Part shown: positions 10,446 to 23,162 of the stretch, piece after piece
Numbering within the stretch: the stretch's first letter is position 1
Layout of the letters: every line of letters starts with the position of its first letter
Origin: Gnetum montanum
Lineage: Eukaryota > Streptophyta > Gnetopsida > Gnetales > Gnetaceae
Reading direction: 5' to 3'
Assembly: GCA_015680685.1 (NCBI GenBank)
Contig: MNCI01004927.1
Location: 751,491 to 815,490, forward strand
Length of the DNA stretch: 64,000 bases
The notes under the pieces: generated by a model
The model's database searches: none
Seen by the model: only the letters and a program-made list of their open reading frames with translations
What the model was told of the DNA's origin: nothing
Program-made: the position numbers and the translations under genes

Positions 10446-10850
10446 CGCTATTTCCTTCTGCATTAAATGGTAGTCCCATGTGCTCTTTGCACCTCCATTA
10501 CTAGCTTCAAACTAGTGTAAATGTGACACCCTTGTGGTTGTTTATAATTCAGTTGGTGCAAATTGGTCCCAATTGTTGGTTCCCCTGGAACCCCCAAGAC
10601 AAAAGCCAAAGTGTATTTCTTACACTTGGACCCTAAACTTTGTGTGCCAAGAAAAGCGTAGCTTGCCCTTAGCTTGAGAACATAGTAAGCTCTAGCGTAG
10701 CAAGTGTAGCACTAGAGTTAGACATTTTTTTAATAGCACTCTCAGACTTAGCTATCGTTTCAGCATTTCTATACTTAGTTGTTTTCAACAATTTTTATAC
10801 TTAATTGTTTCTTTTCCAGTGTTGCACCTTTTGCATTTTCTCACAATAGC

Positions 10851-13020
10851 ATGAACCCCAAAGAGCCTTCAACCTCCACCTCAAGTGCAGTCATTGTTCG
10901 ACCTATTTAGCAAAAATTTACAATTGACATTCCCAGAGCTGGGAACCCCATCTTCATGGGAAGCTAATCCCTTAGGTTCTATAACTAATCTCTCGAGCAC
11001 ATGGTGCTCAAGAAAGACAAATACAACTTCCTTTATGCAAAGCTCTAGGTGGGCATCCCCTTCAACCACCAAGAGCTAAATGCAAAGCGAGGTTATTAGC
11101 TTATACATCAAAATGGGAGGGAGTACCTCTCTACCCCTAACAATTTTATTTCCCTCACCAAGACCTTTCGATGGATGTTCAACCAACTCATCCAATTGAA
11201 TGGGTCGAACAAGCATGATGTAGCAACTAACTATGAAGAGCCCCTACAGGATGGGCAAGAGGAATTCAAGGCTTATTCAAAGAACGAGAATCCCTTCTAT
11301 GTCTCTTTCCTACCATTTACCTCTAATGTCATTCCTTCGCAATCTTAGCCATCTGCCTTTTTTGAGGCAGCAACATCTCCCCTATCACCACCTAGGTTGA
11401 TGCCTATTGTGGTAAGCCATTAGGCACACATGCATCAGGGTGTAGAACTATCTATCACCCCACCCTTCGTGGTCTCGGCACAGTCTGTGCAATCCTCTAT
11501 GTTGACATCCATGATGCCAACCCAACCCTACGTGCACATGGTGCCAACATCTCAGCCACATATGAGTCAGGTGTTGTATGTCTCACTTGTCTCTGTGGTA
11601 CCCCCTACGACAACCCAAACCACAACCACATGGTGGTGCCTTGCCTCTGTGCCTTGGGCACAACACATGCAATAGCAACATGCACGACAACCTCTACAAC
11701 AGTACACTTAACAGGTGTCCTACGTGGTCGCATAGCCCACACGAGACCGTGGACCACACCAATAGCACAACAAGTTGCACAACCAATGCAGCTCGCCGCA
11801 CCCACACCGAGCCTAGATCAAGCATTCTAGCTCATTTAGACACTCACTGAAGAGGTCAAACGGCTTAAGGCCACCTCTTTTGATACCATCCAAGTGATGG
11901 ACTTCTACTGGGATGACCTTATTAGTCCTATTGTCCCATCACTTACCTTGCCTCTTGGTGTTCAACTTCCCCAGTTCATCAAATACAATGGTGAAGGGGA
12001 CCCCCACGCCCATCTAGTGACCTTCTAATCCAAGTGCCTTTTGTTGTAAGTGTGGTCACATGCAATCATTTGCGTGTTTACCATGTTCCTAATCGGCAAG
12101 GCACTAAACTGGTACCACATGCTCCCTAGGGCCTTCATATCTTCATTGGATGATTTGCTTAGCCAATTTGTCACTTGCTTCAAGTACAACTTGAAGCCTG
12201 AGACGACCCTGAATCAACTCATGCTGATTAAGCAAAGCCACTTAGAGCCTGTTCAAAAGTTCATCCAATGATGGATCACTGCACTTAATGAAATCCATGA
12301 GCCTATCACAGAAAGTCACCTACTGGCCATTTTCAAAGGTGTAGTGAACAACTTCATTAAGTTGAAGTTGTATTATCTTGCTCTGCACTCCTTGAGCCAA
12401 GAATTTGCTCAAACAAAGAGCATTCAAGATGCTGTGGAAGCTAGTAAGGATCTAGCCTACATGGCCTACAAGAATGCACACGCAAAGAAAGACAAGGAGA
12501 AGGGCAAGACAATAACAACTGTTGTAGTAGTGGCCAATGAGACTAAGCCGAACAATGCCAAGCCAATGGCCAAGGTAACCAAGGCCTTGGCAAACAACAA
12601 GATAATTGGCTCTAACACTGCGGCGACCAACCAACCCACACCATCAACATCCATAGGACAAGCTACCCCAAGGCCAAACTTTGAGCACAAGGACCGCTCA
12701 AAGTATAAATCATTGCCCATCAAACCATCAGAACTATTGGGTTAGCTACTTAGTGCTAAGTGCATCCAGTACAAGCAAATGTCTAAAGATGCTCGTAAGC
12801 ATCATGATTTCTATTGCGAGCTCCTCAGAAAGCCATCAGTAGCTGCATCAGACAAGCCTCTAGTCCAAAACACTTCAGGTTGGACTAGTTCTACCATTAT
12901 CATCAATTGCCTGGCCATGACACGAGCTTCTGTGTGGCCTTACAGGATAACATACAATGCATGATTGAGCAAGGCCAACTAGTTCTTGATTCAACCAACC
13001 CAATTCACCCAAAAATCAAT
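10851..13020 (+). pseudogene. Tat-A gag pseudogene
   Basis: An ATG at 10851 opens a frame beginning MNPKEPSTSTS, but it is quickly broken by stops. The capsid-like retrotransposon gag domain is clear at 12050-12400: FLIGKALNWYHMLP matches the family's Ala-x4-Trp-Tyr-x2-Leu-Pro core, followed by a LINQLMLIKQ-like helix. A Lys-rich segment follows, then a zinc-knuckle-like stretch at about 12888-12940 (YHQLPGHDTSFC and IQCMIEQGQL), with its first Cys lost. This YHxxPGHxTxxC pattern is typical of Tat/Ogre Gag. Gag packages element RNA. Several frameshifts and TAG stops make this copy dead. Confidence 0.7.
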
Positions 13021-13899
13021 TAATGAAGGTTTACAAAGACCCTCTCAATGCAAGTGGCATAGGCTATGTCATCAATGCCATCAGCATTGATGACGACGTA
13101 GGACCGACATGAGAGCCATTTGTGGTTCGTGTGCCCTTTAACAACATTGAGGCCTCCTCGATGCCAACCAGTCCAAGGACTCCTTTTGTTGTCAGAGCAC
13201 CACCTTCTGCATCCATGACATCCTTTGTGGTTAGGGCCCTGCAACATGTTGCGGTGACTGCAACCCAAACACCCTTTATCATTAGGATGTTGCAACATGT
13301 GGATCCTTCACCGAGTTTGGTGGTGCAGACTACAACAAACCCTACTTACCCAAGCCCTCATCCCGCATACAACACCAAGCAGTCAAGGTGGTAGCCTAGG
13401 AGGCCAAATGAGCACCTCGTCAAGTGAATGATGAGGGAACGCATGGCATTAGGTCTGCCTAAGCCTATTCCCTTGTCTGCTATTCCTATGGCCACATCAG
13501 CCGAAGCCACTATCGCGAGTGATCAACAACCAAGCACTAAGGCTTACAAGCAGGTAAAATAAAACAATCCCAGATCTCCTCCCCAAGAGATTCACCTTTT
13601 GGGTTGCATGAAGGAGATGAAGGCTAACAAGGCAACTGACAATGGTAAGGACTTTGTAGATGCATTGGCACAAGTCAAACAAGCTCTTAAACAAAAAAAA
13701 TACAACCTTGAGCCTATATGACTTGGTGATGGCCTCCTCCACTCATCACGAAGTACTAGTTTGCATGTTGGCCTTCGTTCCTGTTAAAAAGGACATCCTA
13801 GTGGATGAACAAGCCATCCACGCTATGATGCTTCCTCCTTCGCCTCAAGAATCAGGTCCAATGCCTCTAGCATTTCATGATGAGGTAATCAAGATCAAC

Positions 13900-14424
13900 C
13901 CTAAAAAGGGGTAGGTAACCATTGTGCCGATGTTTATAACCGTTTGCATAGGATAATGCAAGATTCACAAGGTGCATGTCGATGATGGGGTGATGACTAA
14001 TGTCATCTCGTTCCCAATCGTTGACAAGCTCAATCTAGCTAACCAAATCTAGGCCACAAAGATGACATGCCTCAAGTCCTTTAACTGATCATGCATTGTC
14101 GTGAAAGAAATAGTCACAATAACCTTTGTGGCAGGGAACAAATTACCCACTATGACTGAATTCATTGTCATCGAGGATATGCCTGGGTTCAACCTGCTTT
14201 TGGGAAGCCCCTGGCTAGCCCAATTACGAGTCATCTCCTCACCCATTCACCAAGAGATCCACCTTCCGTATGAAGGTGGAGAAGTGATCATACATGGTGA
14301 TAACTCAGTCCCTCCAATTATCAACAACGTTGACACAAACCAAGGGTTGGAGGTAGAGTTTCCCAATGAAACATTGCCCATGGAGGACAAGAGTCAACCT
14401 TGTCCAACAGACCCATTTGAATAG
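13900..14424 (+). pseudogene. Tat-A protease pseudogene
   Basis: The aspartic protease active-site segment reads HVDDGVMTNVIS near 13975, with Asp-Asp-Gly instead of the usual Asp-Ser/Thr-Gly. It is followed after about 80 residues by FNLLLGSPWL and ISSPIHQEIHLPYEGG, which match the closing part of Tat/Ogre proteases. A TAG and a TGA interrupt the frame between these motifs. The remainder runs open to the TAG at 14422. The enzyme would have processed the Gag-Pol polyprotein. After about 14,560 the plus strand is no longer coding until 21,430. Confidence 0.7.
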
Positions 14425-14559
14425 CCGAAAAGGCTGCTACCCTCTCCAAGGAATCTCTATGGGGTGGAATTGCCCTTTAGCATCAGTGATGAAGGTATAG
14501 GTGAATACTGCCTTGTGCTACCAAGGCCTTATGCACACCGTAACCCACATCAAGTTAGG

Positions 14560-14809
14560 AAGCAACTACATGACTAAGGTACTCCCTTAGTGCAGCATGT
14601 GCTAGGTGCCTACTTGCCCCTAATTTTTTGCATGCTCCATTAGCCTTCTGCTTGCACAGCTACATTATGCGTGGTTACTTGTGTTTTACATTATTCGCTT
14701 TGTTATACGTTCATTTATTTTACTTATGCATTTTCATTTGGTCTTTTTACGCATTAGAAAAACATCAAAAACACATAAAAATTATAAAACTAAAGTTGCA
14801 AAAACAAAA
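14560..14809. other. Spacer after the protease
   Basis: An AT-rich stretch without coding sequence, lying between the last gag-pro codons and the tandem array. Confidence 0.4.
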
Positions 14810-15345
14810 CAAAAAAATGGCCCGAAAAGGCTTTAAATTAACCCACAACCCACAAAAGCCTTAAACTAGTGCATAGCCCACCATGGCCTAAAACTAGCCA
14901 TCTTCTTCACAATGTAAATGGCTTGAAAAGGCCTTAAACTAGCCCACAGCCACAAAGGCCTTAAACTAGTGCATGGCCCACCATGGCCTAAAACTAGCCA
15001 CCTTCTTTGCAACGTAAATGGCCCGAAAAGGCCTTAAACTAGCCTACGGCCTACCATGGCCTAAAACTGGCAACATCTTTCTTCCACCACACAACTCGCC
15101 ATGGCCTTAAATTGGCAACCTTTCTTGCATCATCATGGCCCAAAAAGGCCTTAAACTAACGCACAGCTCACCGTGGCCTAAAACTGGTACCTCGTAGCCC
15201 CCATGGCCCAAAACTAGCAACATTTCCCTTTTATTTGTGGCCTGAAATGGCCTTAAACTAGTAATTTCCATGGTCTAAAATGGTCTTAAACTAGCAATGG
15301 CCATTTTTCCATGGCCTTAAACTGGCATGGAACCCACAAGGGGCC
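14810..15345 (+). repeat. Tandem array 1 in Tat-A (GGCCTTAAACTAGC motif)
   Basis: Degenerate units of roughly 60-75 bp built from GGCCCGAAAAGGCCTTAAAC, TAGCC and CCATGGCCTAAAACTGGC blocks recur about eight times. The TAAACTRGC motif also appears at 21,190-21,290 and in array 2 (24,935-25,440). Tandem repeats in non-coding parts of Ogre/Tat elements are a known source of plant satellite DNA. Confidence 0.8.
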
Positions 15346-15617
15346 TAATCACATCAAATAGTTGCATTATCCGCATTAAATAGGCAATGAAATAAACATG
15401 AAATTTCACACACAATCCTCATCGCAAAAGGCATATGTTTTATTATATCTCTATCAGTAGAGGCACATAGCATGATCATGTGACAAAAATGGTCAAAGTG
15501 CAAAATTGCCCAACAGCAAGGCTACATCAAGTCAACTCAGCCTATGGTGTCTGGCAAGGGTTGAGGCTCCTCCTCCTCCTCTGCTACTCTGTTGGGGCCT
15601 GCACTATCACCTGGTGT

Positions 15618-15730
15618 CTATCCCAAAACAATGCAAAATAGCAAATTAATCAACAAGTGCAAAACTATAATACAAAATTAACGTGTAAAAATGACACATA
15701 AAAGCATAAAAAAACAAAAGTAAAACTAAC
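15618..15730 (-). other. Last intron of the antisense gene
   Basis: On the minus strand it begins GTTAGT and ends GGGATAG, is 113 bp and strongly A/T-rich. It joins a phase-0 codon end to a phase-0 start and leads directly to the final exon with its stop codon. Confidence 0.6.
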
Positions 15731-16781
15731 TTAAAAGGGTCCTACATTGGACTCTAGGGGCAATCTATCAAGGCCCTCCTCCAAGCATTAGAGGATCTCA
15801 ACTTCTGATAACTATGTCCAGTCCTTGTGGCCAAAGTCAACATCCGCAAGGATCTTGTCCTCGTCCATAGCGGTCCATGTAGGAGGTTGCATATAAAAGG
15901 TGGCCATAGAAGTCTCCCTTGAGGGCAGGGTAATCTCTCACTCTGGGGAACCACTAACCACTGTCTGCTAAGCAAATAGCTTGAAGGCTTGACTCCCACC
16001 AACCGCATCAATAAACATCTCAAGGCAATGAGCCTTCATAGACTCATCCTTGAGCTACTACAAGTAGACGTCCCACTCACACTTGTAGTGGAATTTTTGG
16101 TCCTTCTGCATATGCCCCCATTTGCACACCTTGGTGCTAAAGCTCTTCTACTCTTGATTCTTCCTAGAGAGAAGATCCATCTGCAACTTCTACTTAACGA
16201 TCTCCCAGGTAGCCTCGTTCTTGCCTCGGATTCCTGACCAATATCTAGCATAATCTATCTCTGATATCCACTAGATACCATCCTTCTATGCCCAAGTTGA
16301 CAAGAAATCATAACGGGACTGGAGGTCCTCATTCTTTGTGGTTAGGCTCACCACTACCTCTTGGAGCTCATGCACGTGTTTCCATAGGTGCTCATTCGAG
16401 CACCTATAGGTCCACAATGCCTTCGCACTAGAAAGTGTGCACTTGCTCATTGCCTCATACACATGACAAGGCACTTGCTCCACCTCAGGGGGATACTTAG
16501 GAATGGCATTCATGTGAGCTATTTGGTTTGGATCCCAACAAAGCTTAGAGCATGTTAGCATACAATGAACAAATCAATATTAACAACAAACTAAACATAG
16601 AATCAGTAACATAGTTCAAGCAAAATAACATACATATCGAGTTCAAGATATGTCTACTATAGGCGATCTACCATGTCCTACACAATGCCTTCCATGAAAG
16701 CTAATTTATCCGGTGTCTCTACCCATGACTTCATAAGGTGGGTAGGCATTGGCGATGGATCACTGGTAGGAAGGTCTGAGA

Positions 16782-16875
16782 CTACAATAAAACACAATGC
16801 AACACTTAGCGATAACTGAGTGGTTAAAGGCTTGAAAGCAAAAGGTAAGAATAGATGGTAACACAAAGTGCTCAC
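16782..16875 (-). other. Intron of the antisense gene
   Basis: On the minus strand it begins GTGAGC and ends TTATTGTAG, 94 bp long. A similar intron lies at 18213-18301 (GTATTT ... GTTACAG), and a GTAAGT donor lies at 18663. These splice signals are on the strand opposite to the retroelement's own transcript. Confidence 0.6.
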
Positions 16876-19149
16876 CAAGCAAGCCCTCAGATGTTAGCAC
16901 AGGTGGATCTCCCAGCTACACATCGTTGAAGAGGTTGGCAAAGTCACCCTCAGGGTGGAATAGCCCCTCCGCATCAAACTAGTGGGAGATCTTTGAAGCC
17001 TCTAGTGGCTCCCCCTGCAAGCTACCTTCCCTCCAACCTGAGGAGGGGACATGTCTACTACCTCTACTATCATTGTTGCTGCTTCCTTAGTAGCCCTCTT
17101 GCTTGACTCACATAGCCTAGCAGTATTAGCATAATATAATAAAACAAAAACAACAAAAAAACATAAGCTAAATGCATCTTGAGGTGGGTTTTCTTGATGC
17201 CTACTTGCCCAACTATAGGAGGAGTTTCCTCTATCGAGTGTGACCTCTTGATTTTTTCCTTGGAGGGCCCCACCATCTCCGCAATGTATCGCTCCACCCT
17301 GTTAACATCCCCAACAATAGTTGGCGGACACTTGCTTGCACTGTCACGAGAATAAGGTGACTATGACCTTCCCAAATGTGCCTTTTTTTGTAACTAAATA
17401 GGACTCCTCAATTCCATCTGGAGGGTCCTACACACGAGTGGTGGTGAACAAATGCTTAATCCATGGCTTGGACAACTGCCCACAATCTTGCACAACCCAA
17501 TGTCCACTGTCCTTGATCATCAGAAACTCTGCAAGCCTTCATAAATAGGTTGTAAAGAATGTGAAGTGAAAGTAAGACCTCATATGGATGTTGTGGTAAA
17601 CCAGTAATCTCTACCTATAGCCCAATGGTGATAAAAGAGGCCCAATTAAACTTGGTGCCCTCCTCTATGACCTCCATATCATCCACACCTACTCCACCCC
17701 AAGAACCTTTCCTTGGGAGAGCAGCTTAGGAAAGGCACGGGCACAAAAAAGAGGGTAAAGTCTCTGGACCTCAAGCACGTGCATGTTCCCAACCACACTG
17801 CCTTTACGAAAGTAAGTGGTCCCTAGCCACTCTTCAATCTCCTTCCTTTGGTTGGCCTCTCGGTTGGGCTTGTCAATGATTGATGGGCCCTCAAAGGGGA
17901 GGCCAAAGAAGTTAATGAAGAAGGCATCATTGAGGTCCAAGACTACCCTCACTTCGTGCACGCAAGTAACAAAACAACAGGCATCACAGCTGAAGGAGTC
18001 AATGATGGTCACCATCTCAACCACTGGTGTGCTTGGACGAAAGGCCAAGAAAATGTCCATCAACCCAACACGCATAAGCTAACCAATCATTGCCTCTAAG
18101 GCCTAATGGCACAGCCACTCCTACACCCCCTCTACATCGTTGTACTTCATAATGAGGGTGGCCTCACTATAGCCAGTGGTGACCACTATTACCTCTCCTA
18201 ATGCAACGGCAACTGTAACGTAGACAAACACAACATTAGCATCATGTGATCAACAGGTGCATGAGAATAAGCAATAAAAGTCAAGCCAACATAACAAATA
18301 CTCATGTGGAACAAACGATGTGCAAGTAGTGGTACAACAAGCTCTCCAAAGATAGGCTTATCGCTAGCCCATCCCTCATCAAGCCAATCGTAGGTCCGGC
18401 ACTACTCGAATGCCTTCAGGTACTGGGTGGGGTAGTTCTCTAAGTCCTCTCCTACCTATTCAATAACTGCCTCTCGAAAGCTCATGCTAGAGGAAAATAC
18501 CTCTAGCGTGGTACGAGTCAAAGTAAGAGCCCCTATCTCATCATAAAGTCTCTCATCATCCCTCATCATCAACTTTAAACTTGGCATTAGACATCCATGA
18601 TCAGTAGTTAGCAAATCTAGCATGGCCAATGACAATGAGATAATGAAAAGCAAGAGCACTTACCCTCCATCACAATATACAATCTTAGGTGGGTTCTGGA
18701 ATACTATATGCACGTGCATAGCAATGAAAAGGATGTTGCTCTTGTTATACAAGAGAACTCCAGCATGCTCTAGATATTTGCTAACAGATGAACACTCTTG
18801 GGATCTAGTCTTGGGCCACCTGCTTGATCACCACCAGTCATGGGCTCATTGGACATGAATCTTAGTATGTCCCGATTTGCCCCGACCAACAATGTCTTGG
18901 TGATGGTGCTTGCAACCTCCACTACCAAGTGTGACCACATGATCATACTAAAGTGTTGTAGCAGGTAACTTAGGAATTCAGATGCCCCTAGTTGAAACCA
19001 CACTGCTTGATGGCCTAACTTCATGTTGGGTGCAGATGTGTTGGGCACAGGCTCACTAATGCAGGATAGAACATTGATGAGCTCCACAACCACTAAGATA
19101 GGCTTCAATAGCACCCTACAACCATAAGACAACAAACAAATGTAGTGTT

Positions 19150-21429
19150 AGCACACAACAGATTGCATCTTGGCACAAAATATCAACCTACGCTTAGCAA
19201 ATTTAGCAAATTTAGCTCAAAGTGGCATAACTTAGAAATATATCCTTAGGGTCCCCTATGGGGCCCCGTGAGCATAGGATGTCAATACACATTTGACATG
19301 CCTAGTGCTCATTTGGGTACAGCATTAATGTAGCATTAGCATTTTACTTTACATTTGCACCGTTTGCACCAACACAGTTTGCATGTTCTAGCATCTATAC
19401 ATTCAAATTGCAAAATTAGCATTTTGGCATAGTTTTCATGCATTTGGCATTTTGTTTCGCATGAGGCATTCTTACCATTGGCATTTTTGCACTTGGCTTC
19501 TTGTGCATTTGGCATTTTAGTTTTGCACTTAGCAATCTTTTTTGAAATTCTCTCAAAATTTTTCTAACTCTCGGCAATGTAGCATGAGATCCGAAAAAAT
19601 TCTAACTATTTGCTACGCTCCCTAGGGAGCATAGCCAAAAAATCACTAAATTTTCTAATTATCAGCTAAGCTCCCCAAGAAGCATAGCCCCAAAATGAGC
19701 AAAAAATCAAAAACAAATTCTAACTGTCAGGAGCGTAGCATACCATTGCATCTGAAAACGAACCAATTTTAACAAAGTGTTGGCTACTCTCCCTGGGGAG
19801 CATAGCCACCAGCACTTGAGCTTTCATCACCATGCCTCTTTCACCGCACCACCAGTGTCGTCGCACGCCGATGACATGTGCCGGGATACTCACCATGGCC
19901 GCAACCTTGGTGATCTCCCTGGTCCTATTTACCCCCTCACTGTAGCTGCTGTCCTTATGACCACGTTGTTGTCCCTTTCCTCATCCCCATGGCCTTCTCC
20001 CCACGTGTCCCTATGATGCCTAACCCTTCCTTTGCCCTTGCCCCACATTGCCCCCACACTATAAAATAAGGGATGGCAAAAACCTGTCCCCTGGCCACAG
20101 CTATTTTTAGCCATAATGGCTTAACCGTGGACCCAATCCTTCATTCGCCAAACCTTGCCACCAAAGCACAAAGCTGCGGTGCATTCTTGCACCGCCATCG
20201 ACCTCATCCATGTGCCAACAAACCACAAAAAAGGGGAGAAAAAGGGAACAAAGGAACCTTGGCCACACACGCCCTAGCCACAGTCATTTTTGCCCCATTC
20301 TATTCCTTCTACGTGGCATGGCTCCCAGTGAGGAAAATCCCAATCCACTGCTAGGACAAAACACTTGGTTTTTTTCTCTTCCTCCCCCCACGTGCTACAT
20401 CCTTTAGGAATAAATGTACCAAATCCCTTAGCCCCTGTGTTGTCCCTTGTCCCATTCGTCGCAGAAAATTAAAATAAAGCATTAACGCATCAACACAGAC
20501 CCACAACCCATGCATGCATCTTCTCCCCTTGGCCATGATCATCGAGGTAGCCAAGGCGATGGCAATCCCTGCCAAGGCAAACCTCCCTAGGATCCAAACC
20601 CCAATGCTAAGCAAGAAAAGCTAGAATGCAAAGAGACAAATGGTGCAAAAAGTGGCAAGCATAGTGAGCATACCCGAAGGTCAACGGTGCTCTCCTCTCC
20701 TCCACCTACACCTGCGGTAGGCATTCGAAGGCTCGCCTTCCCTCTTCTACATTGGTGAGTCCAAGGTGTTGATGGTCACTGCAGCGTGCCATCCTAGTGC
20801 TATGCTCTAGTTGCTACACTCCACTTGCTATGCTCTAGCTATCACTCCTACTTCAAACTACGCTATGCTCTATAACTCCTCATTCACACTTTGGAAAATG
20901 ACATTTTACCATTAGTGAATCATGCATATATACCCTCCTAGGGTAATTAAATGTGCCACCTACTGCACTAGTGCTCCCACACTTAAGTAAATTTTCCTGA
21001 GTTTCTTATGAAGCGTAGCGAAAGAGGGGAGCATAGCAAGGGATGAGCGTAGCAACCAGAGTTAGAAAAATTTTTATACTTTGTTCTAACGATTCCTAGA
21101 CTTAGAAAATTTCTGAGATTTTTCTAGTTGCACAACAGACGCCCAACCCAATTTCATGTCCTAGACACTCTCTACTTGGCTTAAACTAACACATCTTGCA
21201 CAAATCACTATCCGCTAAGACCTTAAACTTATAAACCATAGTCCGCTAAGACCTTAAACTAGAAATCCAGCTTGTCAAGGCCTGAAACCAGCTTGCACGC
21301 TTGCTTTTTTTTAATGTCCACTTTTTCATGTTTAGGCAATTACTAATTGCATTGCTTTCTTCATGTTATGCACTTCAACTCTATTAAGACAAGTGCAGCT
21401 TGACGTTCTTTCTGGTTGTTTTGTAAGAT
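19150..21429. other. Tat-A spacer between the antisense gene and pol
   Basis: No plus-strand gene is recognisable. The region carries GCATTTTGGCATTT-type repeats (19,330-19,520), several imperfect hairpins built from GCTACGCTCCC and GGGAGCATAGC (19,609; 19,665; 19,780), CpG-poor low-complexity DNA and, at 21,190-21,290, a few TAAACT motif units. It may contain the promoter and first exons of the antisense gene, but none could be identified. Confidence 0.45.
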
Positions 21430-23080
21430 ATGTTGCAGGATTACAACACGAGGGTCCTCACTGGACCTCACAATGACCTCATTCAATGCATCGATGCCCA
21501 ATACCTAGACCTTGAGCCCAAAACCTGTGATGACTATGTAACATCCATAGAAGCACCGCTAGATTGGCCCAACCATCTAGTTAGGGCTCTTGATCTAGAG
21601 GTAGGTGACGTCACTGAGGATCCTCTCGTCAAAGTCCCTATAGCAACACTCAGCAGCAAAGCGAGGACACTAAAACTTAGCTCCTTGTTAGAGCCTCAAC
21701 AAGCCCAAAACATCGTGAAAACACTCAATGAGAACATCAAGGCATTTGCATGGTCCTACAAGGACATGCCAGGCCTAGATCCTCACATAGTGCAGCACAA
21801 TATCATCCTCAATCCTTGCATAAAACCAGTTAAACAGAAAGCTCGTAAGGTTAGGCATGAGATGGCGTTGGCAGTCCGTGGTGAAATCACCAAGCTTTAT
21901 AAGGCTAGTTTCATCCGGGTAGTTGACTATGCAGATTGGGTCTCCAACATCGTGGTTGTAACTAAGAAAAATGGAAGCATACGGATTTGCATAGACTTCC
22001 GAGACCTAAACAAGGTGACTATTAAAAATGATTTCCCGTTGCCTAGCATCGACCAATTAGTTGATACTACGGCTAGTCATGCCTTGTTGCCCTTTATGGA
22101 TGGGTTCTCTAGTTACAACTAGATTCGGATCAACCCACAACACCAACTCAGTACAACCTTCATGACCCCTTGGGGTACGTTTTGTTATACAATGATGTCC
22201 TTTAGACTAAAGAACGCAAAAGCAACCTACCAACGCACCATGATGTACGTCTTCAGTGACTACTTGTTAGACTTGCTCAATGACCATGTTGATGACATAG
22301 CAGTCAAGTTCAAAATGGCACATGATCACGCAAATGACTTAGACTGTGCACTCAAATGTTGCCTTAGACATAACCTTAGGTTGAATCCTAAGAAGTGTGT
22401 CTTTGGTGTCGAGACGGGTTGCATGCTAGGTTTCATGGTATCAAAAACAGGTATACATGTAGACCTTGATAATGTTGAGGCCATCATCAACTTAGCACCA
22501 CCAACTAACCTTAAGGAGCTATGTGGATTACAAGGCAGATTGCAATTCATACCACGGTTTATTTCATGATTGACTGATAAGCTACAACTAATGCAACATT
22601 TGCTCAAAAAGAGAGTCCACTTTGAGTGGATAGCTCAATGCCAAGAGGCATTTGACAGCCTCGAAAAGGAGCTGGCCTAGCTTCCAACAATCTACCCTCC
22701 ACAAGAAGATAAACCTTTTTACATCTACCTTGCAACTTCTAACGCATCCATCGCTTCTTTGCTCTGTCAAAAGCGAGATAATGGCTCATAGGTCCTTGTA
22801 TACTACCTAAGCCATGCATTAGTGGCCCATGAAGCAAAATACAACAATGTTGAAAAGAACTACCTCACCTTAGTCTTTGCACTTAAGAAGTGGAGGCATT
22901 ATCTCTTCCTTAGCCAAGTAAACATCATCTACAAAAGCAGTATACTCTAGAAAATCACAATGAACATCTATGAAAGTAGTCAAATCACATGATGGAAAGC
23001 AATAATCGTAGAGTTTGACCTATATTACATAGCGCGAGCATCAACCAAGGTCACGCAATAGTTGTACAACTCACAACTTC
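21430..23080 (+). pseudogene. Tat-A reverse transcriptase and RNase H pseudogene
   Basis: From an ATG at 21430 the frame stays open for 230 codons: the FAWSYKDMPGLDP connector, then RT motifs KKNGSIRICIDFRDLNK and LLPFMDGFSSYN. A TAG at 22122-22124 replaces the Gln of the conserved YNQI. The polymerase box reads HVDD (22285-22296) instead of YVDD, a Tyr-to-His change beside the two catalytic Asp. Thumb motifs (LNPKKCVFG, GFMVSKTGIHVD) follow, then RNase H up to about 22,960 (FYIYLATSNASIASLLCQ, KYNNVEKNYL). Several TAG/TGA stops break it. The enzyme would have copied element RNA into DNA in virus-like particles. Confidence 0.85.
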
Positions 23081-23162
23081 ACCGATAAATGATCAAGCAA
23101 CAATAGATCTAGAATTCCATAATAAGCATGTTAGCAGTATAAGCCAAGTACCTGCCAACTTT

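Larger units (their letters stand above)
15537..19115 (-). pseudogene. Antisense, intron-containing gene carried inside Tat-A (decayed)
   Basis: Read on the minus strand, this block forms exons separated by short AT-rich introns with GT...AG ends. Proposed exons, 5' to 3': 19115-18664, about 18600-18302, 18212 to about 17180 (one frameshift near 17690), about 17117-16876, 16781 to about 16640, 16543-15731 and 15617-15537, ending in TGA after an acidic tail (EEEEEPQPLPDTIG). Exon 16543-15731 is exactly 271 codons. Its 11 stops (8 TAG, 2 TAA, 1 TGA) are each one C-to-T change from CAG, CAA or CGA. The protein starts with a segment slightly like FCP1/NIF phosphatases (GASEFLSYLLQHF...WS). It continues with a part reminiscent of plant mobile-domain/transposon proteins (LNDAFFINFFGLPFEGPS and TKFNWASFITIGL), then a charged helical region. 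Function unknown; the family resemblances are inference. The 5' end is not established. Confidence 0.6.

Noticed and set aside
15754-16023. Separate minus-strand frame starting MRCLLMRLVGVKP
   Set aside because: It is out of phase with the antisense exon 16543-15731, whose own frame accounts for this stretch. It is a shadow frame.
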